Shown here: piece by piece, positions 25,495-37,100 of the stretch
How the letters are laid out: every line of letters begins with the position of its first letter
How positions within the stretch are numbered: position 1 is the first letter of the stretch
Assembly (NCBI GenBank): GCA_014338405.1
Contig: JTDE01001126.1
Coordinates: 75,588 to 139,587 of the forward strand
Direction: 5' to 3'
DNA: 64,000 nt
Source: Paragonimus skrjabini miyazakii
Taxonomy: Eukaryota > Platyhelminthes > Trematoda > Plagiorchiida > Troglotrematidae
Notes under the pieces: model-generated
Database searches by the model: none
What the model was told of the DNA's origin: nothing
Seen by the model: only the letters and a program-made list of their open reading frames with translations
Program-made: the position numbers and the translations under genes

Positions 25495-25622
25495 GGCGAT
25501 GATATGCACTACTGACGAGCTTTAATGAAAGCGAAACTCGAGTCTAGTGCTTCTTTTTGAAAAGGGCCGAATAGAAAGACTATGGGAATGCGACAGCTGC
25601 GATCAATTGTGGGTGATGTTCA
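25495..25622 (+). mobile_element. Hammerhead SINE-like copy, right arm of a head-to-head pair
   Basis: A B-box-like GTTCAAATC (from 25,484) lies just upstream and would belong to this copy's tRNA-like head. The intact hammerhead follows at 25,506-25,550, then the conserved tail (with 'GGGAATGCGACAGCTGCGAT' and 'GGGTGATGTTCAAC'). A 5' leader as at 11.6 kb is absent. Together with 25,341-25,469 it forms a near-perfect long hairpin if transcribed. Confidence 0.82.
25506..25550 (+). ncRNA. Hammerhead ribozyme, type I, intact core
   Basis: Stem I is GCACTA (25,506-25,511) with TAGTGC (25,545-25,550). Core strand 1 is CTGACGA (25,512-25,518), which fits CUGANGA. Stem II is GCTTT-AATG-AAAGC (25,519-25,532), 5 perfect pairs. 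GAAA is at 25,533-25,536, stem III is the palindrome ACTCGAGT, and the cleavage triplet GTC ends at 25,544. Relative to 11,823-11,867, the stem II changes keep the pairing: GCTCT became GCTTT while AGAGC became AAAGC. That compensatory change supports selection on the structure rather than chance similarity. Confidence 0.88.
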
Positions 25623-28600
25623 ACCTATATTAAAAGGAAGCGTCGAGACGACATACGTATATTGCTGAAAACTGCAAACACCAAACTTGTATTTATTCCC
25701 TCTGTTTGCAAATTAGTTGTTTTGTTTTTCATTGCAAACTGTCTGGTTTACCCGGTTGCATCTTTCCTTAGTCTGCATAGTCAAGTTTCTCTGTTCTGAA
25801 GTTAACCGCAACATTTCCATATCAAAACGCTCATGATTACTCAAACAGTGCACTGATAATGTGCCGGAACTAGCCAGTTAGACTGTCACAAACTTCTTAA
25901 TATATATGCACAAGCCAGATATGAAGCAAACAGCAGGTTCACAGAGCTAATGACAAATGTGGTGATATAATTTTGCCCACCACGTTTTTCAAGGAATTTC
26001 AGAAAACTTAGTGCACTCGACTAATCACTAGTATTGTTTCTTCTACAGATACACAATTTAACGAGAGAATAGTCAAAATTTGTTCACTCAACTATAATCA
26101 GATTACCTTCATTCATTTGGCAGATTTCGGACCTCTCCGGCTCCATTGGTCCATGTTAAACCAAGAGACGAGGTGCTTTTCATGTGCTCTCACGAAGCTT
26201 TGTATGTTTTCTGGGTAAGCCAACATACGAGCCATCACCACAAATTTCTGCAACGAATAATTCAATGAATTATCTACTCCTGTACTTGCATTAAAACGTT
26301 AGAAACTTCATTCAGGTACTTCACACATATTTATTGTTCTTGAAATAGCTCAGATAGTTTGTGTTCCCTTAGTTAATAATAACTTGTATAAGTGTAGCCT
26401 GACACAGAACAGACAGACGAACATTTTCAATCTTCTCACATGAGCTTATCAAGGCAAAATTTATTTATACTGTAAGCTGATCTAACCTATTACATAACGA
26501 TTATATGTGAGACTGCTGAAACCTGAGACCTTGACTTTTTCTTCTTAAGCAACATAAATACTTGTCAAATTACCACTATAAACACTGCGTTAGATCTAAT
26601 CAAACTCAGTGAATTACACAACTGTCAGAATTATCTCTGTTCATTTTCCCGATGTTCAAGGTAAGTAATCTTGGATTATGTGATTTTCAGGTAATTATCA
26701 ACTCTAACTTACTTGACACGAATGTATGGATCCTGATAACAACGTAATAAATTGGTACAACCAGCATCACGTGATAACTGTGGCTTACAGGTAATATTGG
26801 CAGAGATTTGGAGAGTAATTAGAATGCATAGGTCATACATACACTTATCTATATAGCACAAGTGAAAAACATGTGCGATCAGCAACAAGGGACCTAGAGA
26901 AGTCGGTTTATTTCGATCCAGAAAACTTAAAACGTAAATTATTTTGACTTAAAATTGTCCTGGTAAAACAAAAATCTTCAACTCTGTTTCACAAAGATTT
27001 ATTTATACTCATAAAGAAGTACATATAATTTTGAACAAAATCATATGTAAATGCGAGTTTGACGGCGGAAATGCTAGATATGTTACGCCATCTGTGAGCA
27101 ATTCAACCTGGACTACTACGTCTTGTTACTCAACCGAGCAAGCGACCAGATTAAATTCATACAGGTGCCCGAAAACAGCGGAGATAAGAACCATCGACGT
27201 GTTACATTAACAAGATTGAGGTTGGTTCAAGTATGCGTAGATTGTACAGACACCAAACAATGTTGGCAATGTAGTTTCATGTGATGACTCGCTATCTAAT
27301 ACAATTTGACATTTGTTTGGGGCGGCGAATAATCTTATGGCGATTCACTGCATACTGGTTATTCATATTTTATTCGTCATTTCCTGAGTAACCAATGGTC
27401 ACCATAATATACGAAGTTCATCTGGTTATTCGTCACCCAAAATAGTCAGCGTCCTACTCAGGAAAATGGTTTTTACCTAGTCTCCAAAGGTGATCAAATC
27501 AATGTGGTGTGCTGATGTTGTGTGATGAAGACACACTGTTTGTAACCGACTTAGCTGCCTACTTAAACTTGAAACTCCTCAGTAGTATTCGTAAAAGTAA
27601 AATGTATGCTTGGCATAGCAGTCAACCAGCTTCAGCGTGGAAGCTTATGTCTCAAACTCAGACAAGACATACGGACACCCATACCTGTAATCACATTACG
27701 TTTCTGGTTCAACATAATGTTTGCTGTGTAAAAGAGGATAGGCTGAAGGTAATCGTGAGTACACAGTCGTTGCAAAATGGTAAGTTATCACCATAACATG
27801 TGACCTTCTACTCAAGGGTAATTTTCCAGTTTGGACACTGTATCGTGGTTTTGTTAGATGAAACACACGTTTATTGGAAAGCGTCAGAATATGTTGATAT
27901 TAGTTACAATGACGATGAGCTATTTAGTGGACTATCATTAACGCAGTGAACAACGGAAATAGAGCTTGATTCACACTTCTTGTGCAGACTTCTGTAGTTA
28001 ATGTTACCTCATCAAAATAGAAGATACAAAGCAAGTGGGTTCTTTTAATTCATCTCTTTTCGCAATTCGTCAATGTTTAGTTGTACTTTTGATGATGAGA
28101 TAACCGAAAGTGACTTGATTTACAGCTTAGTTCCGTAGACTATACGGCAAATTCTCATAGCTGCTTGAAAGCTGGTTACAGGCGTTTATTTCCGACACTT
28201 TACAAACCATGAAACTTCCTTACACACAAGTGTTACTGGCAAGGTAGTTTCAAAAATTATGAAATCGATTACAGTCTTTTCTTCAGATGTCTTATGAAGA
28301 CGGCTGAATACCTCCATTTGCATTTATGAGCTTCCATTCAACATCCCCAAAATATGCCAACATGAGAGAACAAACTTAGGTCGTTAGGCACCTTCTTTCG
28401 TATGTGCACATCTGATTTTTTACAACGCGCGTCATAAACAAGTTATATCACAAGTAGTAGAAAGTTTGAACTGCACTCTTCCTGACCAGACGGACTCGGC
28501 AGTATGGCTGCACAGTTTTCAGGCAATCAGCTGCCTAAAATCATTCTGCTGGCAGATGCTAGATCTTTCGAGTTGCCGAGAGAATGCTTGAAAACTTGGG

Positions 28601-31600
28601 CAACGATAGTGAGAATTCCAACGCTGACTACTGGTGACAATTTTACTAACCGATTCTGCTTCCCTCCACCATAGACCTAGAAGGTGTTTATAACGATGCT
28701 GGACATCTTAAGGCCCAAATACGTTTGAATCCACGATTTGGAAACCAATTGTATACATATCAGCAGTACTAATGCGCATCAACCGGTAACTCATCCGTTG
28801 TCTGAATCACCATATTTGCATTGCTCAAGCTAGCTGGTGTTACTAAACGGGGTTCGCAAGTATCTACCAATTTCCCTGCGACATTGTCGTGCCGAACGAA
28901 CACCAGTTGGCTGGTTTTGGAATTGAGTTACACCGGTCGGACTACATTGCCATTTGGACCATCTAATGAAGATTCGAAACGTTATCTACGTAAACGATGT
29001 GGGAACATGAACGTGATCAGAATTCTGTGCACCTGATGAATTAACAGCAATCTATAAAGGCTCGGTATTCATTAAGTAACTAACAATAGCTCGAAGACAA
29101 CCGTGTCCGGTTTTGTTTACCTGAATTCTTTCACGACATTCTGTTTAGTAAAGTGTTCAGTATTTTCGTAGTAGTCTGATCAGGCGCTCGACCGAATATC
29201 GTTAGGAAAACCCACTTGTTTCCAACAAGTGGAATTAAAATTGTAACAGACGTTTTTGTAAATAATGATCTGAATAACTCACCGGACACTGACAGGGCAC
29301 AATACTTTTGTATAACGAGTGGCATATTTTTAGAACCGCCTCACATCTTGCAGGAGACCTGACAACAGTAAGCCACGAAGTAGCTTCTTTGGGTGTTTAC
29401 CCAATTGATGTTTTTACCCGTTAAAAGATAAGATATGCTTGAAAATCGTTTTATTTATTTATGGCAACCAAAAGTGACTCTCGACGTGACTAGAAACCAA
29501 CCCACTGGATAACGTTACCATCATCACCCAAACAGGACACACAGTAAACGTAAGTAGAAAACGGTTACAAGTTACAAGTAATTAGTATTCAGAAAAAAAT
29601 ATGCAACAGCATTTCGGATTAAATCTGATGGAAGAGTAATGCAAACCAGATAGACTCTCACTGTGGTTTCCGGTAAACAAGAAATCAACCGAGGAGGTGT
29701 CTACTTCGACAATGACAAGAGGTGTATGGTCAAGTAAGTTTGAACACTCCCAGATTTTGAATCTGGGCTTATGCAAAGAAGATGAGCGACTGATGAAATA
29801 AATGTGTTGTTTATGAAATTGTGAGAACCCCGTCTCTGCTAGTTATCGGTTGTAAAATAGAATGACCACTAAGTTTGTCTAGACAAGACTGTAGCATACA
29901 ACATAATTTTCGGTGATAAAATCACACCTGTTATGGGCATTTTGACAATCATCGTTCAAAGAACGTTGGATAATCATCCCCCGATTGTGTATAGAGGGAC
30001 TAAAATTGGTTGCAAAAGACTTCGAGATAAACAGACACTTCATTAGGGATCTATAATATTTTGAGTCGAATAAAATTTTACTTTCACCGACTGTAATATA
30101 TGAACATGATAAAAAATGAACTTTAGAACATGAAGTATAGTAGCCGGAAACTTAAGACCAGACGGTCAGTAAATTTAACGCATAGAAGGTAACTTATATG
30201 TAATGACTGACAAACAAAATTTTCGTTAATGCACCAGTACATTAAAAATGTCTGTAATTCCTTCAATTGCTTCATTGCTGCCAGTGGAAGTCCGCTTTCA
30301 GCTGGGAAGTGCCTCATAAGCATGTTGAAAATAAGAATATTTCCACTTGCGATTAACTTGCGGTTAACTAGCTGGATGTTTCGATTCAAACCAAATTATA
30401 AACTCTGGAACATACTAAACAAAAAAGATTACGAAGGGATCAGAATTTATAATTGCTGTGAAGCCTGTGATAGCTCAAAAATGGGCATTTTTAGCGTGAT
30501 TCTGATTATGTTAATTTCCCTTAACAAATTTATGGCAGTGCAATTCAAAAAGGTTGCTATTAGAAATGGGGCGACCGCTACCTGGAAATCCCATTTCTTA
30601 AAGGACCTTCCAGGGAGGACTTTTACTTTACCGCGAGTATTTCCAAGCTATCCCCCAAAGAAATTTCACAGATGCAAACGATTTTGATTGACATGAGATA
30701 TTCCGTTGTATTAAAGTTATCAGCATTGCGTGTCCACAAACGGTTATGTTGATAAAAGATTGGCTGGTCGCATATTTTCATCACGTGCTTTGTGGTGAAC
30801 TATACGGTTTCCAGTTTAAGACGTCTCAATGTGAATTTAAGTTGTCCTAGGTGACTGGGTCCGGAAAAGTTACCTTGGCTTACTCTCTGCACCTGTATGA
30901 ACGACGTCCTCTCGCTGTATGGAAGCCAACCAATCCCTTTATTTTACTAATATGCACACTGGTCATGCGATCCGGTTCGCCGTTGAAATTCAGTTACCCC
31001 CTGGGGCATCTTAAATTGGAACAGGTATAGGCGGTGAAATACCCAAATGCAGGCTTCCACGTCAACTATCGAACAAATCCTGCTGGAGAACTTCATCCTC
31101 TATCATGTTTTATGGTTTCCGTACAGGACAATAGAATGGGTGGGTAAATGCAACTAAGCATGAGATTGCTTCATTGTTGGTGCTGTATATGACTCGACCG
31201 TTAGAGAACGTGCCATGTAAGGGCATGTTTTTGCTGTTGTTTGTTTAAGTCCGTCAGAAGCCCCATTTTTTCTTACTTGGTTATTTCCCAACGTAAAATT
31301 GAACATCTGGCTGAAAAACGTGGCATGCAAAACCACAGCCGCCATCAGTTCGTTGTGTTTAGTGTAGAATGGCGTCACATAGACACTTAGGCTTAACAAC
31401 GTTGAGTGTATTCGTTGGTGATGACAGGTAGGTTGGATTGGTTATAATACCTGTGGGGTGGTGAATCTATTTGAAACCAGTCCGTCTATTCCATAACAAT
31501 GACAAGATCACGGTCGGTGCTTTTGTGATTAGGTCAGGTGACTGCAATGGTACTGTGGGTATGAACTGGCTCAAGGCCCTATTATAGGTATGACCTGACG

Positions 31601-32174
31601 GAGTATAACGCTGTCCACATCAGCAGTAATCCAAAACAATTAACCCTTCGGCGTTAACCATCGGTTTTCGCATGTGAGGTCGCCTGAGTTTCCAAACACA
31701 ACACATAGCCAACTGGTACCTGCGCCCGATGTTGCTTATTCTACATGTAGGTTGGACGCCTAAATTTTTCAGGCAAACTTTTGGTCAGGCTGTTTCCGGT
31801 TACTGATCACATTTTGTGTACACACGGTCTTCGTTATGGCGGCTGACTGAGATGGCTCACAGCGTGAATAATCTAATATTGAGACTAACAAAGTCAAAGT
31901 TAATAAGGTGTACCAAAACACCAGTCTGTGGCAAAGAAAAGCGTACCTCACTTGATTAGAAATTATTCTGGAACACCCGAAAATTGTATAAGCCAAACTT
32001 TTGTTTATTCCTGCATAGTAATTATCGTGCTCACACCACACACTCGAGATCGATAATTAGATTGAATGAAATAACTCATTCGACATATCTGATGACAATT
32101 TCCACACTCACCTTCCAGTCAACCTCTGATTGATAGAAATTGCATACTGTAATTTTATTCTTGTGAGACACCAA
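25623..32174. other. Non-coding stretch, no confident gene
   Basis: The longest open frame is 152 codons at 30,229-30,687 (plus), overlapped by an 88-codon frame on the minus strand. Neither resembles a known family. A strong splice-donor-like ATG/GTAAGT occurs at about 27,778-27,785, at the end of a 95-codon plus frame from 27,509, but no convincing acceptor precedes it. A perfect 9-bp hairpin lies at 29,212-29,232. GC-richer blocks near 30.9-31.0 and 31.4-31.8 kb are unclassified. Confidence 0.5.
29212..29232. repeat. Perfect 9-bp inverted repeat, 3-base loop
   Basis: CCACTTGTT (29,212-29,220), loop TCC, AACAAGTGG (29,224-29,232). No other feature is attached to it. It may be chance in a region of this size. 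Confidence 0.5.
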
Positions 32175-32275
32175 CAGTAGTGCATATGCGTCCCTCGTTC
32201 AGGATTTGAACACCGGTTCAACTATTTATAATGCATACCCGTTGACGATTAGACCGCTGACCACGCACCGGGTAC
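32175..32275 (-). mobile_element. tRNA-derived head of the hammerhead SINE-like family, truncated at the ribozyme
   Basis: On the minus strand an A-box-like GTGGTCAGCGGTCTAATCG (32,264-32,246) and a B-box GTGTTCAAATCC (about 32,213-32,202) lie at tRNA-like spacing. They are followed by GCATATGCACTACTG, which is the stem I strand plus the first three bases of the hammerhead core. Similarity to the family stops exactly there, and the catalytic part and tail are missing. This is the best preserved Pol III head of the family in the window. Confidence 0.7.
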
Positions 32276-34773
32276 GATAGGGTTACTGCCTAATCAGTCC
32301 ACAACTGGCCATTTGGTCACCTCCGTAAAAGACCAAATTACAATCCGGTTAGTCCAACCAATAGCCCTGCTTTCAAGAAAGGATGTTAAAACAATTATCT
32401 GGGCAGCTCCTGGACATTGTCCCGAGTTTCACAATTTAGCCTGAAATATAACATGACCCAAGAAGATGACACTCTGCATTAATCTATCGGCGTTATTACT
32501 GTATATTAAGTTTTTCAATTCTCAGGACATTCAGAATGAATTCCTGTCCACTTGATATCCTTATTCCATATTTATTCTGTGAAGGAATTAACCAATACGT
32601 ATACGGGATTTCAAGCTTCATCATGGTAGCAAATCCAAAGCTGAGTTTTAAAAATTGTTGAAGTGCAATAACTAAGTGTAACAAGTATGATTATTTATTG
32701 GCAGCATGTATACTTACCGCAATACTTTTTGCTACATCTGGAAAACTAATTTCATTTATCCAACAGACTTACGAGCGACGTGCATTCGAATCGTGTTCAA
32801 TGTGGTCGGACAATAAGTTGGCTGTTGACCTGTTGTTCAAATGTCCTACTAGACACAAAATCGGAGAGATCAGACGTCATACATCATCCGCGTTTGACAA
32901 GCAACTATTCGTTCGTCAAGCAACAGGCAATATCACTATGGCTCACAAGAGTAATTTGGAGCAGGTGGTTCAAAATGATGGCAAAATTCCAGGCAGACAT
33001 TGGAAAAAACATTCAAACAAAACAGCACGACCAGTGGGTCATGGAATTCGTCCGCGCAGAACTGCTCCCCAAACCAGTGCTCAGACTTTCACATTATTGA
33101 TAGATGAAATTCCTTGGGCAAACGGAAATCCCATATTTGTTACTAACCGACCAGTTTTCTTCATGGGTAGGTTCCGAACATGCCGCTTGTAACCAACTGA
33201 TTACACCTTGACACAGTAGACCTACCAATGAGAATTGGTAATACATAGACACACAAAGCAGATGATGGGCATGACTGTAAAAAAAGAGTGGAGAGGCGTT
33301 GACTTGTACAATACTTCTTTGCAAAAGTGGTGTAAGTCAGTTGAAGCCTTTAAAGCAAATCGTTTTAGTCAGGGCATGGAAGCTACGGTACATCAAGAAA
33401 AACAATTTAAAACTTGGAAGCAACTTCGTTTGTCTTCCACTTAACAATCAGAATTGACAACTTCATCCACATTGTCAACACGGATATCCTAGAGCCTTAA
33501 TTGTGTGAAACGTAACTGTGGTAAGGACCTTAAAATCGGTTTTAGTTTGTGATAATTAACAAGCTTGATCCTTTTGATAGTGAACTTGATTTCCTTCGAT
33601 TTCTAAGTTGGATTTTCACATATCCCGGCACACTTGTAAAGAAAACTACCTTGAAAAGAAGGCGTAAAGTTGGGGTTTAATTGCAAATTTTCTTAATGTT
33701 GAGTTAATTATTAGATTTAACAATATTTTCATCTTTCACTCAAACCTTCTCGTTGTGTAACTTTTCTTTGCTTAAGTATATGGACATTGATCAGTGCTGA
33801 TTGTGTGGCTTGAAAGTATCATCCATACGCAATGAATGATATAAAATTTGCTGATTCTTTTCTACTACCTTTCATAAATTGACTAAAATACCTTGTGAGA
33901 CTTTAACAAAATGACTTGCTAAGTTCTTGGACTCATTCTTGAGTCTACTTTTCCCACGGTACTGTTAACTTAATGTTAAAATGTTTACAAAACTATTTTT
34001 ATCAACAGTATCTTGTAACTGAAGACATAATGTTAACTCAGTATTAGTTGGAAAAAATAAAATACAGTGGTCACCCTTCAGAACTTACACTGCTGACAGT
34101 TAGTGTAACACATTTATTTATACATTGGTTTACAACCTTTCAAAGTATATATGTGCTACACGCTACACGTTCTGACTCAACTCCTCGAATGGCAGAGAAC
34201 ACGCCTAGTAACACAGTGATATTGCTCTGACAGGTTTGAACCCAGATCTCTGAGTAAAAGTCGAAATTGTCCGTTAATAGTGGTTCACTCAAATACAAGT
34301 TAGTAGTGACCGAGGAACTATAGATGATGTTTTTACTTGAGATGAGGACCATATGATCCACTGGGTACCTGATCGGTGCTTTCACTGAACACAGCAAGTA
34401 ATTAGACCCACATGAGTGATTTTTGTACACTCTTAGTACAGTTACGATTGGTAACGAACCTGTTCAGCAAAGTCGCTGAGTAGCTCCGATGTGGGCAATG
34501 TCTTGGTTCTGTGTAGTACTCAGTTATTTATTTTTGATTACTTGTGGCTTAAAAGATAGATTATTTGATCGTGAAAAATAAAAATATACCATTTGAAACG
34601 TTGCAGACTGGGACCCTCTACACTTTCCGCCTTAAGTTTCTTACCATACCCGTTAATTTCTTGTCCGTCCTGAGGCCGTTTTTGTTTTACTAACAATTTA
34701 GCAGAGTGAGTGACTGAACAACCACACTTCGACTCCAAATGTAAAGTGTCGAGGAAATTTCATTAAAGGGTTT
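32276..34773. other. Mostly non-coding; one unexplained 164-codon open frame
   Basis: A plus-strand frame at 32,698-33,192 is open for 164 codons, overlapped by a second open frame of 106 codons at 32,780-33,100. The first translation is basic and not recognisably related to any family; there is no signal peptide or obvious domain. Two long overlapping frames of this kind suggest a decayed coding sequence or chance rather than a gene. No splice sites stand out. Confidence 0.35.
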
Positions 34774-35059
34774 GGTACTTGTGTTTGTTCACAGATCTCA
34801 AAAGAAAAACAGTGCTGTTGATAGCTGTCTCTTGTTTAGGGTTGAAGGGAAAAATATGTTCGCATAACCGTTCAGTTAACCGTGATAGCCCTCCAATTAT
34901 GTAGGTGTCAATGTGCTTTGGTTTCAAGACAGGCATAGTGCGCATCCGCCGTGTGACAAATACGACTGCATTCACTGCCAGGAGTGAGATGTCTACCCAA
35001 AATGAAGCAAGACCAATGTGAATATTACCATCGCTATAAACGAACATGCTGATGTGCAA
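34774..35059 (-). CDS. Possible coding exon of an unknown membrane protein (low confidence)
   Basis: On the minus strand a frame opens right after an acceptor-like sequence (AACAATTTTCAG, ending about 35,060) and runs to a donor-like GTGAAC near 34,787, and on to a stop at 34,763. The peptide has one hydrophobic segment (GLASFWVDISLLAVNAVVFV) flanked by a basic cluster (TRRM), then a soluble stretch with 'KHIDTYIIGGLSRLTERL'. It has the mixed composition of a real exon more than neighbouring open frames do. I do not recognise the family. It could still be a chance open frame; transcript data would settle it. Confidence 0.3.
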
Positions 35060-35758
35060 ATTCTGAAAATTGTTAATTAGTCATTTGGTCTCCAAAGTGA
35101 TAGAGAACGATCACCGAAAACAAAAGTAATTAGCAGGTTCAGAAGTACTTCACTCATTCTACGAATGTTCCAGGTTGAAAAATCCACCTTTTGTCATTTC
35201 CGTTGTGTTGCTTGTTATAATCTCATTTCCAAATTCTTACGTAAATTCCAAAGATGGTTTTCAAAAAGATGTAAGAATGCGCCGAGATAATTCACTTCAC
35301 GTTCGTTCAAAGTTATGAACCATTCACGAAAATGAACGTCGGATTGTTGATTCACAAGAAGTTTTGACAGCAGTGCAGTCATGAGCTTTTCCGAGTTTCA
35401 GTCTACCAATCCATCACTCATGCAATCGTTTTTTTTTGTTATTTATCGTGGTTTTATATAATTCACTGAAACAAAAAATGGCCATTCCAACTTTCATGTC
35501 ACAAGTCCACTGCCACCATCCAACACACTGTTGGATAGATGATGTTAGACTACAGAAAACTGGAAGGCGGTAGGTGAGGTATCCTAGACTTAAACCCTAT
35601 AACTGGTGGTCAACTTTGTTGCCATTTAATCAGTTAGGTTCGATCCACCCACCAGAATAAGACTTTTGTTGCTAATAAATGAACTAGTGTACTATCCTTA
35701 GAAATAAAATACGCTGTACTATCCCAGTACAGCAAAACTCACAATCACATGTTCTAAT

Positions 35759-35861
35759 CAACACTACTGATGATCAACAAGAGCGAAACTCAGCTGTGGG
35801 GTGCCCGAAAGATCTGTTACAGTATGAAAGCGGGGATTAATTGTCAGCGATTTTCAAGTTA
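35759..35861 (+). mobile_element. Decayed fragment of the hammerhead SINE-like family
   Basis: CACTACTGATGATC followed by AAGAGCGAAACTCAG (from about 35,762) preserves the hammerhead core strands, but stem II has collapsed to a few bases and stem I no longer pairs. The tail that follows, to about 35,861, aligns with the other copies (GCCCGAAAG, then a TTTTCAAG end). The Pol III head is missing. The ribozyme is not functional. Confidence 0.6.
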
Positions 35862-36886
35862 TCTTACATTAACGCTTAAACCGTGTCTAAATCTAAAAAC
35901 TCCTTTCATTCATCTTTGAAGCCCCAGTTTATAACGCAACTTTTGTGCAAAAACCGAACGTGTCTGTTACTCAGCATGGTTAAACAAATCGTCCGGGCAG
36001 AAAGCAATATTTCACTCAAAACTGTAGAATGTCAGTAGATTTTAATTTTTGGTTTATACTTAAAGCAATGCTATTCTCACATGGTTTTGAAGAGCGTCAG
36101 TATGGCTACATTAGCTTCTCACAAGTAAGAAACAAAAATACGTAGCTGTAAAAATGTGTACATAAAACTATGTGCAAGAACGTTTGCAAACAAAAATTAA
36201 GTCCCACCGTTCCTCATATTTTGTGACTTAGTATGCTGCATATATACTTTAGTTGTAAACCTATCCCTCACCACCCTATTTATCAACGTTGAAACCAGGA
36301 ATTCTCTTCATGCACCTTGAAGATGAATATTCAGCAGTTACACAAACACGCATCTTCAACGGATGGGACAATTAATTGAGCTGTTAATTAAATTTCAAGG
36401 TCATTAGTTGAGTTAGTAGGAAAACATGTTGAATAACGGAAATCGAATTAACCGTTTACACACACAGGTATGGAATAGGATGCAGCTGAAGTTGTAAATA
36501 TACAATTACGGAAGCCAACAAGTAAGAGCTGTCATAATCGGATAGCACTTCAATGGTAATTGACTTGAGTGCTTTACCACAATGAACCATTGCAGAAGCA
36601 ACGACAGTATAACAAGGAATGCCGCTTCAGTTGAACATGTACTTCATGTATCTTGAAAAAAATTGAAAATCTTTGGTTAGCAGTCCATGAGAACATTCCG
36701 GTCAAGGGCAAGTAAGTGTGCATTCATGAATGATGAGATCGTATTGGATTGAAAACGACTTTAGACGTGAAAAGGAAACACGAGTTCACCTAATTTAGCA
36801 GCACTGTTGACATCAGGAGATCATGCTGAGCATGACACGTAAATATTTGATGGATTAAGATCTGAAAATAAACGTATTTTCAACTT

Positions 36887-37100
36887 ACAGTTTAGAAAAC
36901 GCATTAGAACGATGTTCGTGGATTGTTCTTTTGGAATGAGGAAATAAAAGATCGATACATTTGGAGACATGGAGCGATAAGCAGTATGCATAACACTAAC
37001 AAGTCCATTCGATAAGACTCTACTGCAGGACCAACGAGGAGGATAATTTCCAACGTTGAACGCCAAAGACGACGTCTCTTACATACTCCAGCAAAACTGG
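36887..37100 (-). other. Possible minus-strand exon with splice-like borders (low confidence)
   Basis: On the minus strand a pyrimidine-rich acceptor (CCCTTTCCCAAACACCAG, ending near 37,101) and a strong donor (CT/GTAAGT, near 36,887) bracket about 214 bases. One frame reads a basic run (KRRRLW) followed by two hydrophobic stretches (LEIILLVG and MDLLVLCILLIAP), but it meets a stop before the donor. A second frame reaches the donor but begins after a stop near the acceptor. Borders and frame therefore do not agree. It may be a terminal exon or chance. Confidence 0.2.

Noticed and set aside
30229..30687. 152-codon plus frame as a gene
   Set aside because: No recognisable family, no splice or start support, and the opposite strand is also open over part of it; treated as probable chance.
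32698..33192. 164-codon plus frame as a gene
   Set aside because: Overlapped by another long frame in the same direction, basic low-information translation, and no domain or splice signals.
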